Below, piece by piece: positions 32,865-43,004 of a stretch of DNA of 64,000 bases. Position numbers and translations under genes: made by a program. The DNA is from Pyropia haitanensis (Eukaryota; Rhodophyta; Bangiophyceae; Bangiales; Bangiaceae), in the NCBI GenBank assembly GCA_008729055.1, contig SDUX01000001.1:744001-808000 (forward strand). Reading direction: 5' to 3'. Under the pieces are notes generated by a model. That model made no database searches, had not been told where the DNA came from, and saw only the letters and a list, made by a program, of their open reading frames with translations. Position 1 is the first letter of the stretch; the number at the start of each line of letters is the position of its first letter.

Positions 32865-32950
32865 TCTGCCGCGGGACAGTGTCTCGCTCGCGGGCCAGGC
32901 GGCGGCGGGATCTGGCCGCGAGGCCCGTGGCTGCCGGCCGCTGCCGACGC
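32134..32950 (+). pseudogene. UvrD-type SF1 helicase, N-terminal part, opposite strand to its C-terminal part
   Basis: Plus-strand frame MDGVKPAQAAVVAHPP then LAVVAAAGAGKTRALLARAR is the Q motif plus Walker A (AGAGKT) of UvrD helicases. After a C-run frame change comes LLLLTFRRAAVADLRDRLG, matching motif Ia ('TFT.kAa.em..Rl'). In the first frame VSTVDALDLRVLRG follows, like 'v.TiHsf...lLr'. Coding then fades into Ala/Arg repeats and stops at the foldback element (32965). The C-terminal motifs lie on the minus strand at 31687 and below, so the gene appears rearranged by an inversion or is two separate relics. Confidence 0.6.
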
Positions 32951-32964
32951 GGCGGACCCGTACG

Positions 32965-34770
32965 CGAACCTTGGAAACTCTAGGGTTGACGGGCCCGTCA
33001 ACCCTGGCGTCAAGGCTGCGTCAAGGCTGCGTCAAGGCTGCACCCGGAGATTGGCAGTCGGAGATGTACTTCACCGATTGGGTATTTTGGGTGTGGACCT
33101 CGGAACTGCGGTGGCAGCGCGCACCAGGGCGGCGCTGCCGCCGCCGCTCCCGCCACCGCCGCCCCCGCAGGCGGCTGCCCCTGCCCCCCCCGCCGCCGCC
33201 ACGGTCGCAGCCGGGTGCCCCCGCCGACGTGTCCGCGGATGCCCCCGCCCCCACCGCGGCTGCTGCCGCCCCCACCGCGGCTGCTGCCGCCCCCACCGCG
33301 GCTGCTGCCGCTCCCCCCGCGGCTGCGCCGCCCCCGCCACGGGCAGCCACCCCAGCCCCCCATGCCGCGAGCTGCCCCCCCTGCACCCCTGCCACGCGCT
33401 GCGCCCCCCGCCACCCTGGCCCACACCCGCCGCCACCGCGGCTGCCGCGGCTGCCGCGGCGGGCGGCCGCGGCCGCCGCCGCCGCCGCCGCCGCCGCCTG
33501 CCGCCCACCGCCGCCGCCGCCGCCGCCGCCGCCCGCCGCCCACCGCCGCCGCCGCCGCCGCCGCCGCCGCGGCTGCCGCGGCGGGCGGCCGCGGCCGTCC
33601 GCCGCCACCGCCGCCGCCGCCCCCGCCGCCGCCGTCGCCGCCCCCGCCGCCGGCCGCCACCGCCGCCGCCGCCCCCGCCGCGGCAGCCGCGGCGGGCGGC
33701 CGCGGCCGCCCGCCACCGCCGCCTCCGCCCCCGCCACTGCGGGCAGCTGCTGGCCCGGCTGCCGCCCCCTCCGCCGCGGCCCGCACCGCGGCCGCCCCCA
33801 CCGGGTTGCTGCCGCCCGGCTGCCGCTGTCGCCGCCGCCGTTGCTGCCGGCCGCCACCAGCGGGCTGCCGCGGCCAGCGGGCTACCGCCGCCTGCCTTTC
33901 GTCGTCAATCGCGGGCTTCCTTTGTCGGCTGCCTCTGCCGCCACCGCTCGCTATCGCCGCTGCCGCGGCCCCCGCCGCCGCAGTGGCGGCTGGCGCCGCC
34001 GCCCCCGCCCTCGCGGCGGCGGCAATGGCTGCCGCCGCCGCCCCCTCCCGCCGCTGCCCCCGTGGCGGCAGCGGCCGCCGCCATGCGGGGGGAGGGGTGA
34101 CCAGCCACGCTGCTTGCACGCAGAGGTATTTGAAAAACCTTACAAGCCGCGATTATTTGATGTGGATACAAAAGTACACACACCTCAGACTTGATACACA
34201 TCTCGCGGCCTGTTTGGCGAATCTAGTGTCCCGTACGTCTGGTCTGATAGGCTGTCACACGATTTGAACTGCGAATCTGTAATAATCAATACTGAACTTA
34301 CTCCTGATGGACATGAGAGTACCACATTTGGAAGAACACCCATCCTGGTCAACGACTGGCAACTCCCCAACTGCTGAAGCGCCGGCGTCCGACGCCCCCC
34401 TCCACCCCGCCCGGTCGCCCGCTTCACCATTTCCTGGCCACCCAGCACGCCAGGTGGATACACAAGCCAGTTTTACTTGTTCTATTCAGTTGTGCGTGCG
34501 GGTCTGCACACGTCTGGTAGAGCAGAGCCCCCAAAGAACCCATGAACGGACATAATGCAATCACCATCCCCCTCGGTTACGCCGCTCGGGGGCGCTGCTG
34601 ACGGAGAAACAATGTCTAGATGAGATAGATGTAGTTTTTGAAGGATGAGAGCACTGTGGGGCGTTGGACGGCCTGTCGCGGCTACCTGTCCAGAATGGAC
34701 ACTTTGGGGGTCTGTATGACCCACTTCCCGATGTTTGCGAAACCTTCTGAGCACATAGTCGTGCTCAGCG
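32965..34770 (+). repeat. Left arm of giant foldback inverted repeat
   Basis: About 1.8 kb that is repeated in reverse complement at 34951-37285. The outer end is CGAACCTTGGAAACTCTAGG, then a 24-bp palindrome (32982-33005), then three tandem CGTCAAGGCTG units. The middle (about 33120-34090) is (CCG)n-like microsatellite DNA that makes meaningless Pro/Ala/Arg ORFs. The inner 700 bp is ordinary DNA. No transposase is seen. The arm is about 70 bp longer than its partner in the microsatellite part. Confidence 0.9.
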
Positions 34771-34950
34771 TCATTGACTTAGTTTGATGGGAACAGCTTG
34801 AGAAAATTTTGCTTCACTTTGTGAAACGCGTTATAGCGGCGTGTGACGCGTTGCACCAAAGTGTGCGCAGGGCACTTCACCACGTGCAACACGAGCCAGA
34901 GACCACTTCACCAACTTTTCTGAAGCATGCTCAATCGACTAAACCGACAT
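34771..34950. other. Unique loop of the foldback repeat
   Basis: 180 bp between the arms, moderate GC, no ORF. It contains short self-related words (CTTCACTTTGTG, CACTTCACCACG) but is not part of the inverted repeat. Confidence 0.7.
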
Positions 34951-37285
34951 CGCTGAGCACGGTTATGTGCTCAGAAGGTTTCGCAAACGTCGGGAAGTGG
35001 GTCATACAGACCCCCAAAGTGTCCATTCTGGACAGGTAGCCGCGACAGGCCGTCCAACGCCCCACAGTGCTCTCATCCTTCAAAAACTACATCTATCTCA
35101 TCTAGACATTGTTTCTCCGTCAGCAGCGCCCCCGAGCGGCGTAACCGAGGGGGATGGTGATTGCATTATGTCCGTTCATGGGTTCTTTGGGGGCTCTGCT
35201 CTACCAGACGTGTGCAGACCCGCACGCACAACTGAATAGAACAAGTAAAACTGGCTTGTGTATCCACCTGGCGTGCTGGGTGGCCAGGAAATGGTGAAGC
35301 GGGCGACCGGGCGGGGTGGAGGGGGGCGTCGGACGCCGGCGCTTCAGCAGTTGGGGAGTTGCCAGTCGTTGACCAGGATGGGTGTTCTTCCAAATGTGGT
35401 ACTCTCATGTCCATCAGGAGTAAGTTCAGTATTGATTATTACAGATTCGCAGTTCAAATCGTGTGACAGCCTATCAGACCAGACGTACGGGACACTAGAT
35501 TCGCCAAACAGGCCGCGAGATGTGTATCAAGTCTGAGGTGTGTGTACTTTTGTATCCACATCAAATAATCGCGGCTTGTAAGGTTTTTCAAATACCTCTG
35601 CGTGCAAGCAGCGTGGCTGGTCACCCCTCCCCCCGCATGGCGGCGGCCGCTGCCGCCACGGGGGCAGCGGCGGGAGGGGGCGGCGGCGGCAGCCATTGCC
35701 GCCGCCGCGAGGGCGGGGGCGGCGGCGCCAGCCGCCACTGCGGCGGCGGGGGCCGCGGCAGCGGCGATAGCGAGCGGTGGCGGCAGAGGCAGCCGACAAA
35801 GGAAGCCCGCGATTGACGGCGAAAGGCTGGCGGCGGTAGCCCGCTGGCCGCGGCAGCCCGCTGATGGCGGCCGACAGCAACAGCGGCGGCGGCAGCGGCA
35901 GCCGGGCGGCAGCAACCCGGTGGGGGCGGCCGCGGTGCGGGCCGCGGCGGAGGGGGCGGCAGCCGGGCCAGCAGCTGCCCGCAGTGGCGGGGGCGGAGGC
36001 GGCGGTGGCGGGCGGCCGCGGCCGCCCGCCGCGGCTGCCGCGGCGGTGGCGGCCGGCGGCGGGGGCGGCGACGGCGGCGGCGGGAGCGGCGGCGGCGGTG
36101 GCGGCGGACGGCCGCGGCCGCCCGCCGCGGCAGCCGCGGCGGCGGCGGCGGCGGCGGCGGCGGTGGGCGGTGGGCGGCGGCGGCGGCGGCCGCGGCGGCC
36201 GCGGCCGCCCGCCGCGGCAGCCGCGGCAGCCGCGGTGGCGGCGGGTGTGGGCCAGGGTGGCGGGGGGCGCAGCGCGTGGCAGGGGTGCAGGGGGGGCAGC
36301 TCGCGGCATGGGGGGCTGGGGTGGCTGCCCGTGGCGGGGGCGGCGCAGCCGCGGGGGGAGCGGCAGCAGCCGCGGTGGGGGCGGCAGCAGCCGCGGTGGG
36401 GGCGGGGGCACCCGCGGACACGTCGGCGGGGGCACCCGGCTGCGACCGTGGCGGCGGCGGGGGGGGCAGGGGCAGCCGCCTGCGGGGGCGGCGGTGGCGG
36501 GAGCGGCGGCGGCAGCGCCGCCCTGGTGCGCGCTGCCACCGCAGTTCCGAGGTCCGCACCCAAAACCCCCAATCGGTGAAGTACATCTCCGACTGCCAAT
36601 CTCCGGGTGCAGCCTTGACGCAGCCTTGACGCAGCCTTGACGCCAGCGCTGTGGTGCTTAAAGGGAGGTTCAGGAAAAGCCTGTTTTGCCCTGTTGCGGG
36701 GCCCGCAGACGAGTCCACAGACGGTGGCCAGGATGGTTGTGGAACGCGTTTTCTCTCGGATTTTGCGGATCCGCTGTGGGACATGTGCAAAACTTTGCGG
36801 AGCGCCGCGCGGCACTCGAGTGCATTAGCCAATTATCACTCAGCACGCGTGGTGCCCCCGGTCACAAGCCAATCAGTACTCTTTAAAGGCCCGGCGGCTT
36901 CCAGGGAGAAAGCGTGTTCTGAAGCCCTGTCCACAGGTTTTTTGTGGATTCCACAATGTTCTGCTGGGTGTTTTTGACAGCTGCTGTGGGGCGCACAGAA
37001 CGGTGACGGTCGGGCGATATACACCCTGCTCTCTGACATGCTCTTGTAGCTCTGTTCACGGTGCTTCACGTAAGGGTGGTACGCAGGGTGTATGTCGACC
37101 GACGGCATGACCACAGGAGATAGGCAAAAAAAATAGAGAAAACTGGGGCGCATCGTACCGTGAGAGGGGGTCCACAAAAGAGTGCGCATCCCGCAAACAC
37201 GATTTCGGGCCGATTCCTGAACCTCCGTTTAAGCACCACAGCGCAGGGTTGACGGGCCCGTCAACCCTAGAGTTTCCAAGGTTCG
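34951..37285 (-). repeat. Right arm of giant foldback inverted repeat (contains a 597-bp insertion)
   Basis: Reverse complement of 32965-34770, nearly identical where compared. It is split near its outer end by a small TIR element at 36647-37243. The palindrome recurs at 37245-37268 and the terminal CGAACCTT appears as AAGGTTCG ending at 37285. Flanking sequence diverges immediately outside. Confidence 0.9.
36647..37243. mobile_element. 597-bp non-autonomous TIR element with CAG target duplication
   Basis: Terminal inverted repeats of about 30 bp: CGCTGTGGTGCTTAAA...AGGTTCAGGAA at the left and its near-complement TTCCTGAACCT...TTTAAGCACCACAGCG at the right. It is flanked by CAG (36644-36646 and 37244-37246). 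The left arm of the foldback gives the empty site (CGCCAGGGTTGAC without insertion), which confirms the boundaries. No coding capacity. The superfamily is not identified; a 3-bp duplication fits PIF/Harbinger or CACTA types. Confidence 0.85.
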
Positions 37286-37888
37286 TCCGCGGCGTCCTGC
37301 CTCGGCGGTCCCGTCCCCCCCCCCCACCCTCGCCGCACCTCCCGCTTTGACACGCCCTCCCCACGCTCGCCGCACACGCGCTTCCCCCCGCTCGCCGCAA
37401 CCTCTGGCGGGCCCCCTGCGCCCCGCCCAGGTCGAACGGCGCGGTCGCCGCTCGTGGGCGGCGTCCGCACTCCCCGGCGGCGTCTGGCCGGCCCGGTTCC
37501 GCCGCCGCCGCCGCCCCCCCCCCCGCCCGCGGCGCGACGCCGCCCGCCCCCCACCCGCCAGCGCCCACGCCGGCGCGGCCACCACGGCGGTTCGCGGCGG
37601 GCGTTGCGCGGGCAGGGCCGATGACGAGAGGGGGAGGCGTGCGAACGGGGGTGGCGTGGTTCTCGTGGTCGGCAGGCCGCCCTCCCACGTCCGTGGCGAC
37701 CGATGGTAGAAGAGCAACTGGACGGCCGCCGCCGCTCCCCCGTCTACCCCCAGCCGGGCACCGACCGCCATCCTCCGCCACGACCACGACCATCAGCTGC
37801 AGCCAAGTACTGTCGCTGCTGCGATCCCCCGCACGCTCTCCCTCTCGCAGCCCCACGCCCGCGTCAACCCCCTGCCGCCCGTTTGACC

Positions 37889-38425
37889 ATGAAGGCCTCC
37901 CACGTCGCGGCTGCACTGCTGATGGCCACCCGCATTACCGCGCTCGCCGCGGCACTGGCCTGCCTGACGCTCATTGCGGCCATCGCGGCGCCCGTGCTGG
38001 CGCTCCGCCGCCGCCTGTCGGCGTGGCGGCCGCCGCCGCTGCTGCCAGCCGCGGTTGCAGCCAGTGGGTGCTCGGCCACGGCCGGCGCGGCTGGCGCGGC
38101 GGCCGCGGCGGCGGGCGCCAGTGGCGTGCCGCCGCGGGGCCCGCTGCCCCGCGTCGGCGCTGCCGACGATGGCGTGGCGGGGGCGGACGGTGTGGATGGC
38201 GCCGACAGCGGCGGCGGCGGCGGCGGCGACACGGTGGTCGGCGGGCTGTGCGTCATCTGCCGGTGTGGCCACGCGCCCGACGCGACGGTGCTGGCGTGTG
38301 GCCACGCCTACCACCCCGGCTGCATCGACTCGTGGCTGGCCGTCCGCGCCAGCTGCCCGCTGTGCGCGGCGGCGGTGACGGCCGCGGTGGGGACACGGCG
38401 GGTGGCCGCAAGTGGGAGGCGCTAG
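37889..38425 (+). CDS. Membrane-anchored RING-H2 finger protein, probable E3 ubiquitin ligase
   Basis: 178 residues from the ATG at 37889. The frame extends to 37703 upstream, but this ATG directly precedes a hydrophobic segment (ITALAAALACLTLIAAIAAP, residues about 17-36) that would act as a signal anchor. A Gly/Ala/Asp-rich linker follows. The C-terminal RING-H2 has all eight ligands in C3H2C3 order: CVIC, then LACGHAYHPGC, then ASCPLC. The layout of one TM near the N terminus and RING-H2 at the C terminus matches the ATL-type ligases. The substrate is unknown. It lies 600 bp right of the foldback repeat. Confidence 0.8.
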   Translation: MKASHVAAALLMATRITALAAALACLTLIAAIAAPVLALRRRLSAWRPPPLLPAAVAASGCSATAGAAGAAAAAAGASGVPPRGPLPRVGAADDGVAGADGVDGADSGGGGGGDTVVGGLCVICRCGHAPDATVLACGHAYHPGCIDSWLAVRASCPLCAAAVTAAVGTRRVAASGRR

Positions 38426-39260
38426 GAGGCGCTCTGTGTCGGCCGTCCACAAGAAGGCCATGGACCGTTTTCTTCAGGGAAACGTGTCGGCCCCGCCGTC
38501 CTTGGGGCGGTACGTACCTATGAGACCAGAGCAAAGCATAAGCGGCCTGCCCGTGAGAGCCGCGCGCTGCTGTGGCTTGAGCCGTGGTGTAACCGCCCCG
38601 AACGAGCATGGGCTTGGCGGCGTCACATGTTTGCCAGAGGTGCGCTACTACACGCGCGTCACCTGCAAGAGGTTTGCACAAGACCTTTTGTACGTCAGGA
38701 CGGTTCATATGCGTGACCCACAGCAACGGAGGGCGCGCAGGCGGCTCCAGATGGGGGCAGACGCTGCATTCTTGGTGGGCTTCTCACGACCGCGGATGCT
38801 CTCGCGGCAGTCGCGGTCCGCCTTTCAAGGCGTACGCAGCTGGTCACGCGGAGGAGAGCACGGTCTTGGCGTCGTTGCTTCGGCCAGTTCCGCACTTGCC
38901 GCTCACGGCGGCGCTCTTCACACCATCCCCCGCCGGTCGTGGCGGAATCAGCGTTGGTTGCTTGCGATGGCAGCTCGCACGGTGGTGGCCGCCTCCGTCG
39001 GGGACCAGCCTTGGTCGTCGAGACGGGGACGGATGCGGCTCACTGGACGTGGCGGTGGCGATGGGTGGATGCGACTGCCGTAGGTCTCGGTTTCAATATT
39101 GACGGCTTTTCCAATCAAGTGTTTCAGGCAGTGCCCTTGTGCCCGTCTCTTTGCACCGGCACCGCCGACTACACCAGACCTGCCCTGGAATGTTCAGCCA
39201 TTGTGTCTCGCTCAACAAGGAACGACCCGCGGGTCGGCCGTGGTCCTGCCCACCTCCAAG
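38426..39260. other. Intergenic interval, nothing recognised
   Basis: ORFs of up to about 220 codons overlap in several frames without conserved sequence. It presumably contains the 3' ends of the RING gene and the BTB gene. Confidence 0.4.
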
Positions 39261-41007
39261 TCACGTGGGGAAGACCGTGACACCCACACAGAGAGACACA
39301 TCCCGACCACTCCCACGCAGCTTCTTCAGCACTACTTGGGATACGAGAGCAAGGAAGCCCCAACTGGAAGAGCGCCCAGCAGGGAAGTCACATGTGACAA
39401 GCCTCTTTGCCACCACCCGCGCTCGTGGGTCCCCAACCTGAGTTGTCCCGTACAAACCATAGCAGTTCATGCGAGTGTGAGGTCAGCAAGAAACACAGGC
39501 TTCCGGATCAGAAAGACCACCAATACATGCACCTGGCCCGCTCCTTGCCAGTGGCGAGCAGGACACACAGCTCTGCCAACGTACCTCTATTTCGGTAGCG
39601 GTCTTCTGCGACAACTTTGCCGGCTGGATCAGGTGCGCGCCATCGATCGTAAGAGCCCATAAGCAAAAGGTAACTGTGAGATCTGAGGCAAGCATGTCAC
39701 ATGGCTGGATATATGCCGCCAGGGCATCCGCTTCCTCATGTGCCTTGGGCTGCACGCACGCCTCAAGCTTCCAAGCGTGTGCGTTCACAGTAAAAATAGA
39801 GTGCTTCTTGGTCGTGCCAGTCTCAACCAGGTTGACCATGACGCTCGAGGAAACCGCAGCCACCTGGCTCCGTTGGCAGACAGAGGCAGGCAGCGCATCC
39901 CCAGGGTCCCGTCCGCCATCACCAAATACACTCAGGTTGCGCAGCACGGCCGCCGTCGCGCCCTCCCGCACAGCGGGGTACGGGTTCTTCACCGCCTCGG
40001 TGGCATGCCCCTGCGCGACGGCTGACAGAGCGGTCAGGCTGGCCGTGCTCAACAACTTCAGGCGGATGCTTCGTAGCAGCGCTTCGACCTCATCGGCGGT
40101 GGGGCATGAGGCGCCCAGGCGCCGCCAGACCACATCGAGCAGCGCGTCCTCACTTGCCACCGCCAGCGACGGGGAGGCGACAAGCGCTTGGAAGGCGGGC
40201 ATGTTCAGGTCAACGCACAGGTCCTCCCGCTCCCGCATCGCCTCAAAGTGGTCGTGCATGTAGGCGGCAGTGGCGGCCCCCAGCGCGCCGAGGCCCGAGA
40301 TCCCCGCCTGAGAGAGGTTGGCGAGAGCCACCACGCTGGCTTCCGATAGAGACGAGACGGCGGCGGTCACGGCACACTCGACAAGGTCCGTGACGCCCAG
40401 GCGGTCCGCCGCGGTAATGATGTCCGACAAGTCGTCGACGCCTTCGGCACTGACCATCTACTCAGGAACAAGTGCCATAGGCAACGGGAAACGAGGATGC
40501 AACAATAACGCACGCACCTAGTCAGTTTCGACGAGCTCACATCCGCACGCTGCCGGAGAGAGCGGCAACTCCACCGACACGCACAAACCGACAGAGATAG
40601 TCTCCACACCCCCATCCACAATGCCAAACACCAAATTCAAACCGTACCTGCGCCGTGTACAGCCAAAGCCGCACCGCCTTCCAGCCCGTCGCGGTGACAT
40701 CCGTCAGGACAGCCCTGCCAGAGCGGCGTTCCGCCATGTCGCTGGTGTAGAACATGGCCTTGAAGAAGGTGCTGCCCGCCGCCAAGACGCCGCGGAGGCA
40801 CGGGAATTCGACGCCCTCCACCACAATGATGCAGTCGCTGATGCTGTCGCTGCCCATCAGGTCCTCCATCCGGGCCGTCAACATCCGCAGCCGGGCCCCA
40901 TCGTCCTGGCCAGCAGCAATCACCTCGGATACGCCAAAGTTTGCTTGAGACGCACCGGCTTCAGGGGGAGGGGAGGGGGAACGGCCAGCCGCTCCGTGGC
41001 TAGCCAT
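39261..41007 (-). CDS. BTB/POZ-BACK protein with C-terminal MATH-like domain, three exons
   Basis: Probable substrate adaptor for a cullin-3 ubiquitin ligase. I place the exons at 40648-41007, 39585-40457 and 39261-39437, all phase 0, 469 residues in total. Exon 1 carries the BTB fold (DCIIVVEGVEFPCLRGVLAA, FFKAMFYTSDMAE, GWKAVRLWLYTAQ). Exon 2 continues it (DIITAADRLGVTDLVECAV) and holds a BACK-like helical region (AFQALVASPSLAVASEDALL). It then holds a region with MATH character (IFTVNAHAWKLEACVQP), which exon 3 finishes (SSSWGFLALVSQVVLKKL, SLCVGVTVFPT). Donors are GTACGG and GTACGT. The ATG at 41007 has a good context (CACCATGGC). The order BTB first, MATH last is the reverse of plant BPM proteins. 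Confidence 0.8.
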
Positions 41008-42517
41008 GGTGCGCACCGCGGGAGGGGCCTGCGGTCGCACAAGCCGGGTTGCAGATGGCGTGGGATGGTCGCCGTTACGCCGCACACGTGACCCTTTGAT
41101 CCGCAGGACAACAAAGAGCTCAAGAAGCGAGCAAGACAGAGCTTCTACCATTCAGAAGCGAATTGCGTCCACTTTTGAATAGCATGAAATATATTACAAG
41201 GTAGAGCAAGTTTTGATAGCCGCACAGAAAACTACTCGCCAGGACCCCTTCGTGAAGTCCCAACAGACTATCCGTTGTCCTCCACGACCGTGGACGCCGC
41301 CAGAGTCACAACGGTGTCGCCATGCAGGGATATGAAAACGGAAGTAGCGGAACAGAAACGCCGTCATCCACTCCAACAACGGGGCTGCGAAGAGCGCATC
41401 GCATGCGCCGCCGCTGCTCCTGTCTCCCACTTCCGCCGCGGCGGCGTCGCGGCCGGCGGTCAATCGTAGCGACCTGGTCTGCACGCGCCGCCACCTCTCG
41501 TATCGAGGTTGAGGGAGCACACCATATGCGCACTTCCGCGTGTGGGGCGGAGCGTCGCGTCACGGGGTGGAAGCGCTCGCGGACAGGGACCTCCTCCTGT
41601 TGTGTCTGTCACGGACAGTGTGCCATGGATGACCAGAGAAAAAGGAAGCCAAAAGCGTTTGGAGGCCTCGGAGGCGTCAACGTCGCAAATGGGCGGTAAT
41701 CGACCCGTATCGTAGGAATATCAGTCAGGCGTGTACATTGCAGTCCAGGCCGCACCGCCCCTGCCCCCACATGTGAATATGCAGCTGCGCCTACAGGGGT
41801 CGCCGCCGTCGTCCCCTGCGGAGAAGATAGACCGGTGATCCGGCCCCCCACATCTCCGCGGCCGACCCCGGCACGGCCGCCACTGCGGCTGCTTGTGGAG
41901 TCGAAGTCGCCGTGGGCCCGGCGGCCACGGTCATGGCCCGGCCCATTGGGTGATCGACACGGTCAGCGATGCCGTGCCTGTTTCGCAACTCATCATTCTA
42001 GTTTCTGTCGCCGTTCGTCATGGCCTCTGTCGTCAGAGAGCGACGGATGCATCCCGAATAGGTGCTGCCGGTGACAGCAGCGGCTGCTCTCCACCCCCTT
42101 ATTCCAAAAGGGGACGACCGCAGAGGATCCAGGCGGCGGTGCAAGCATGCACGACAGGGACAGTCAATGACTTCCTCAGCAAAGAACGACACAACTGAGA
42201 AGACAGTAGGACTGGGGAGAAGAGCGGCACTTGCAAGGGACTGGAACCTTGGGGGGTGATGGAAAGGTCTGGTCGCGGATTGTCTCGGCGAGCAACTCAT
42301 TGTAGCTGCCAGACGAAGACACATCACAGCTCGATGTATAGCTCGCTGCCAAGAGGTCGCTACACACTCACATCAGAAAGCAGTTCAATGCGGACCCTCA
42401 TAAGATGCCAGAGCATCTCATCTGTCAATGGACGGAGTACAGGGCGCGGGTGTAGAGATAGTTCACGAAACTTTACTTGACGGTCTTATACAAGCTGAAG
42501 CGCCTGTCGTCCAACAC
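41008..42517. other. Intergenic interval, nothing recognised
   Basis: About 1.5 kb of moderate-GC DNA with only short ORFs. No repeat or RNA was identified before the tRNA gene. Confidence 0.4.
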
Positions 42518-42616
42518 GGGCCTGTGGCAAAATTGGCTAATGCGACACAATCACCGCGCTCGATTCCAAATCGAGAGACTGCAGGTTCGAGTGAATAGAT
42601 TCTCCTGCCAGGCTCA
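42518..42616 (+). tRNA. trnW: tRNA-Trp (CCA) with two apparent ectopic introns
   Basis: The acceptor stem GGGCCTG (42518-42524) pairs with CAGGCTC (42609-42615, one G-U), with discriminator A at 42616. D stem GCA/TGC (42527-42529, 42541-42543) encloses an 11-nt loop containing TTGG. Anticodon stem CTCGA/TCGAG (42559-42563, 42571-42575) encloses TTCCAAA, anticodon CCA. The variable loop is AGACT. T stem GCAGG/CCTGC (42581-42585, 42604-42608) carries the TTCGA start of the T loop. Two stretches are too long: 15 nt between the D and anticodon stems (normally 1) and an 18-nt T loop (normally 7). Removing 14 and 11 nt gives a standard 74-nt tRNA. This pattern is known from disrupted nuclear tRNA genes of the red alga Cyanidioschyzon. 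Confidence 0.85.
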
Positions 42617-42621
42617 GTGCC

Positions 42622-42627
42622 TTTTTT
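42622..42627 (+). terminator. Pol III terminator (T6) after tRNA-Trp
   Basis: A run of six T begins six bases after the discriminator base, as expected for RNA polymerase III termination. Confidence 0.8.
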
Positions 42628-42655
42628 GCTGCCTCCGGGATTTTCAAGAGCTCGA

Positions 42656-42822
42656 TTTTTTTCATCTGACTTGTACAGTGTGAAATCCTCAGAAGGGGCG
42701 TACGTCGGGCAGCAATTCTCTTTTGCTTTCACCGAAACGCTCTATAACTCGTTTTTCATGTCATTTGTACAGCATGAAATGCTCAGAAAAGGCGTGTATC
42801 GCGCAGAAATTCTCTTTTGTGC
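42656..42822. repeat. Diverged tandem duplication, period about 95 bp
   Basis: Units at about 42656-42727 and 42751-42822 share TTTTTCAT, TTGTACAG, TGAAAT.CTCAGAA and AATTCTCTTTTG with scattered changes. It lies between the tRNA and the 3' end of SBPase; no function seen. Confidence 0.6.
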
Positions 42823-43004
42823 ACACAAACCTCCCGACACAATTTTGATGGCCGACCGCTACAGACATGGCTCCGACATCGGACAAAGGGATCGCGCGCC
42901 GGCAAAACCCGGATGCCTGCTCTCTCATGACTGTGTGCTCGTATGCATGGATGCGCAAGAAGAAAGTGGAATAAAAGAAAAAAATCGAGATAGGTATCCC
43001 CTCC

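Noticed and set aside
33120..36560. Long Pro/Ala/Arg ORFs in both foldback arms
   Set aside because: They translate CCG/GGC microsatellite in every frame and appear in mirror image; no protein-like sequence.
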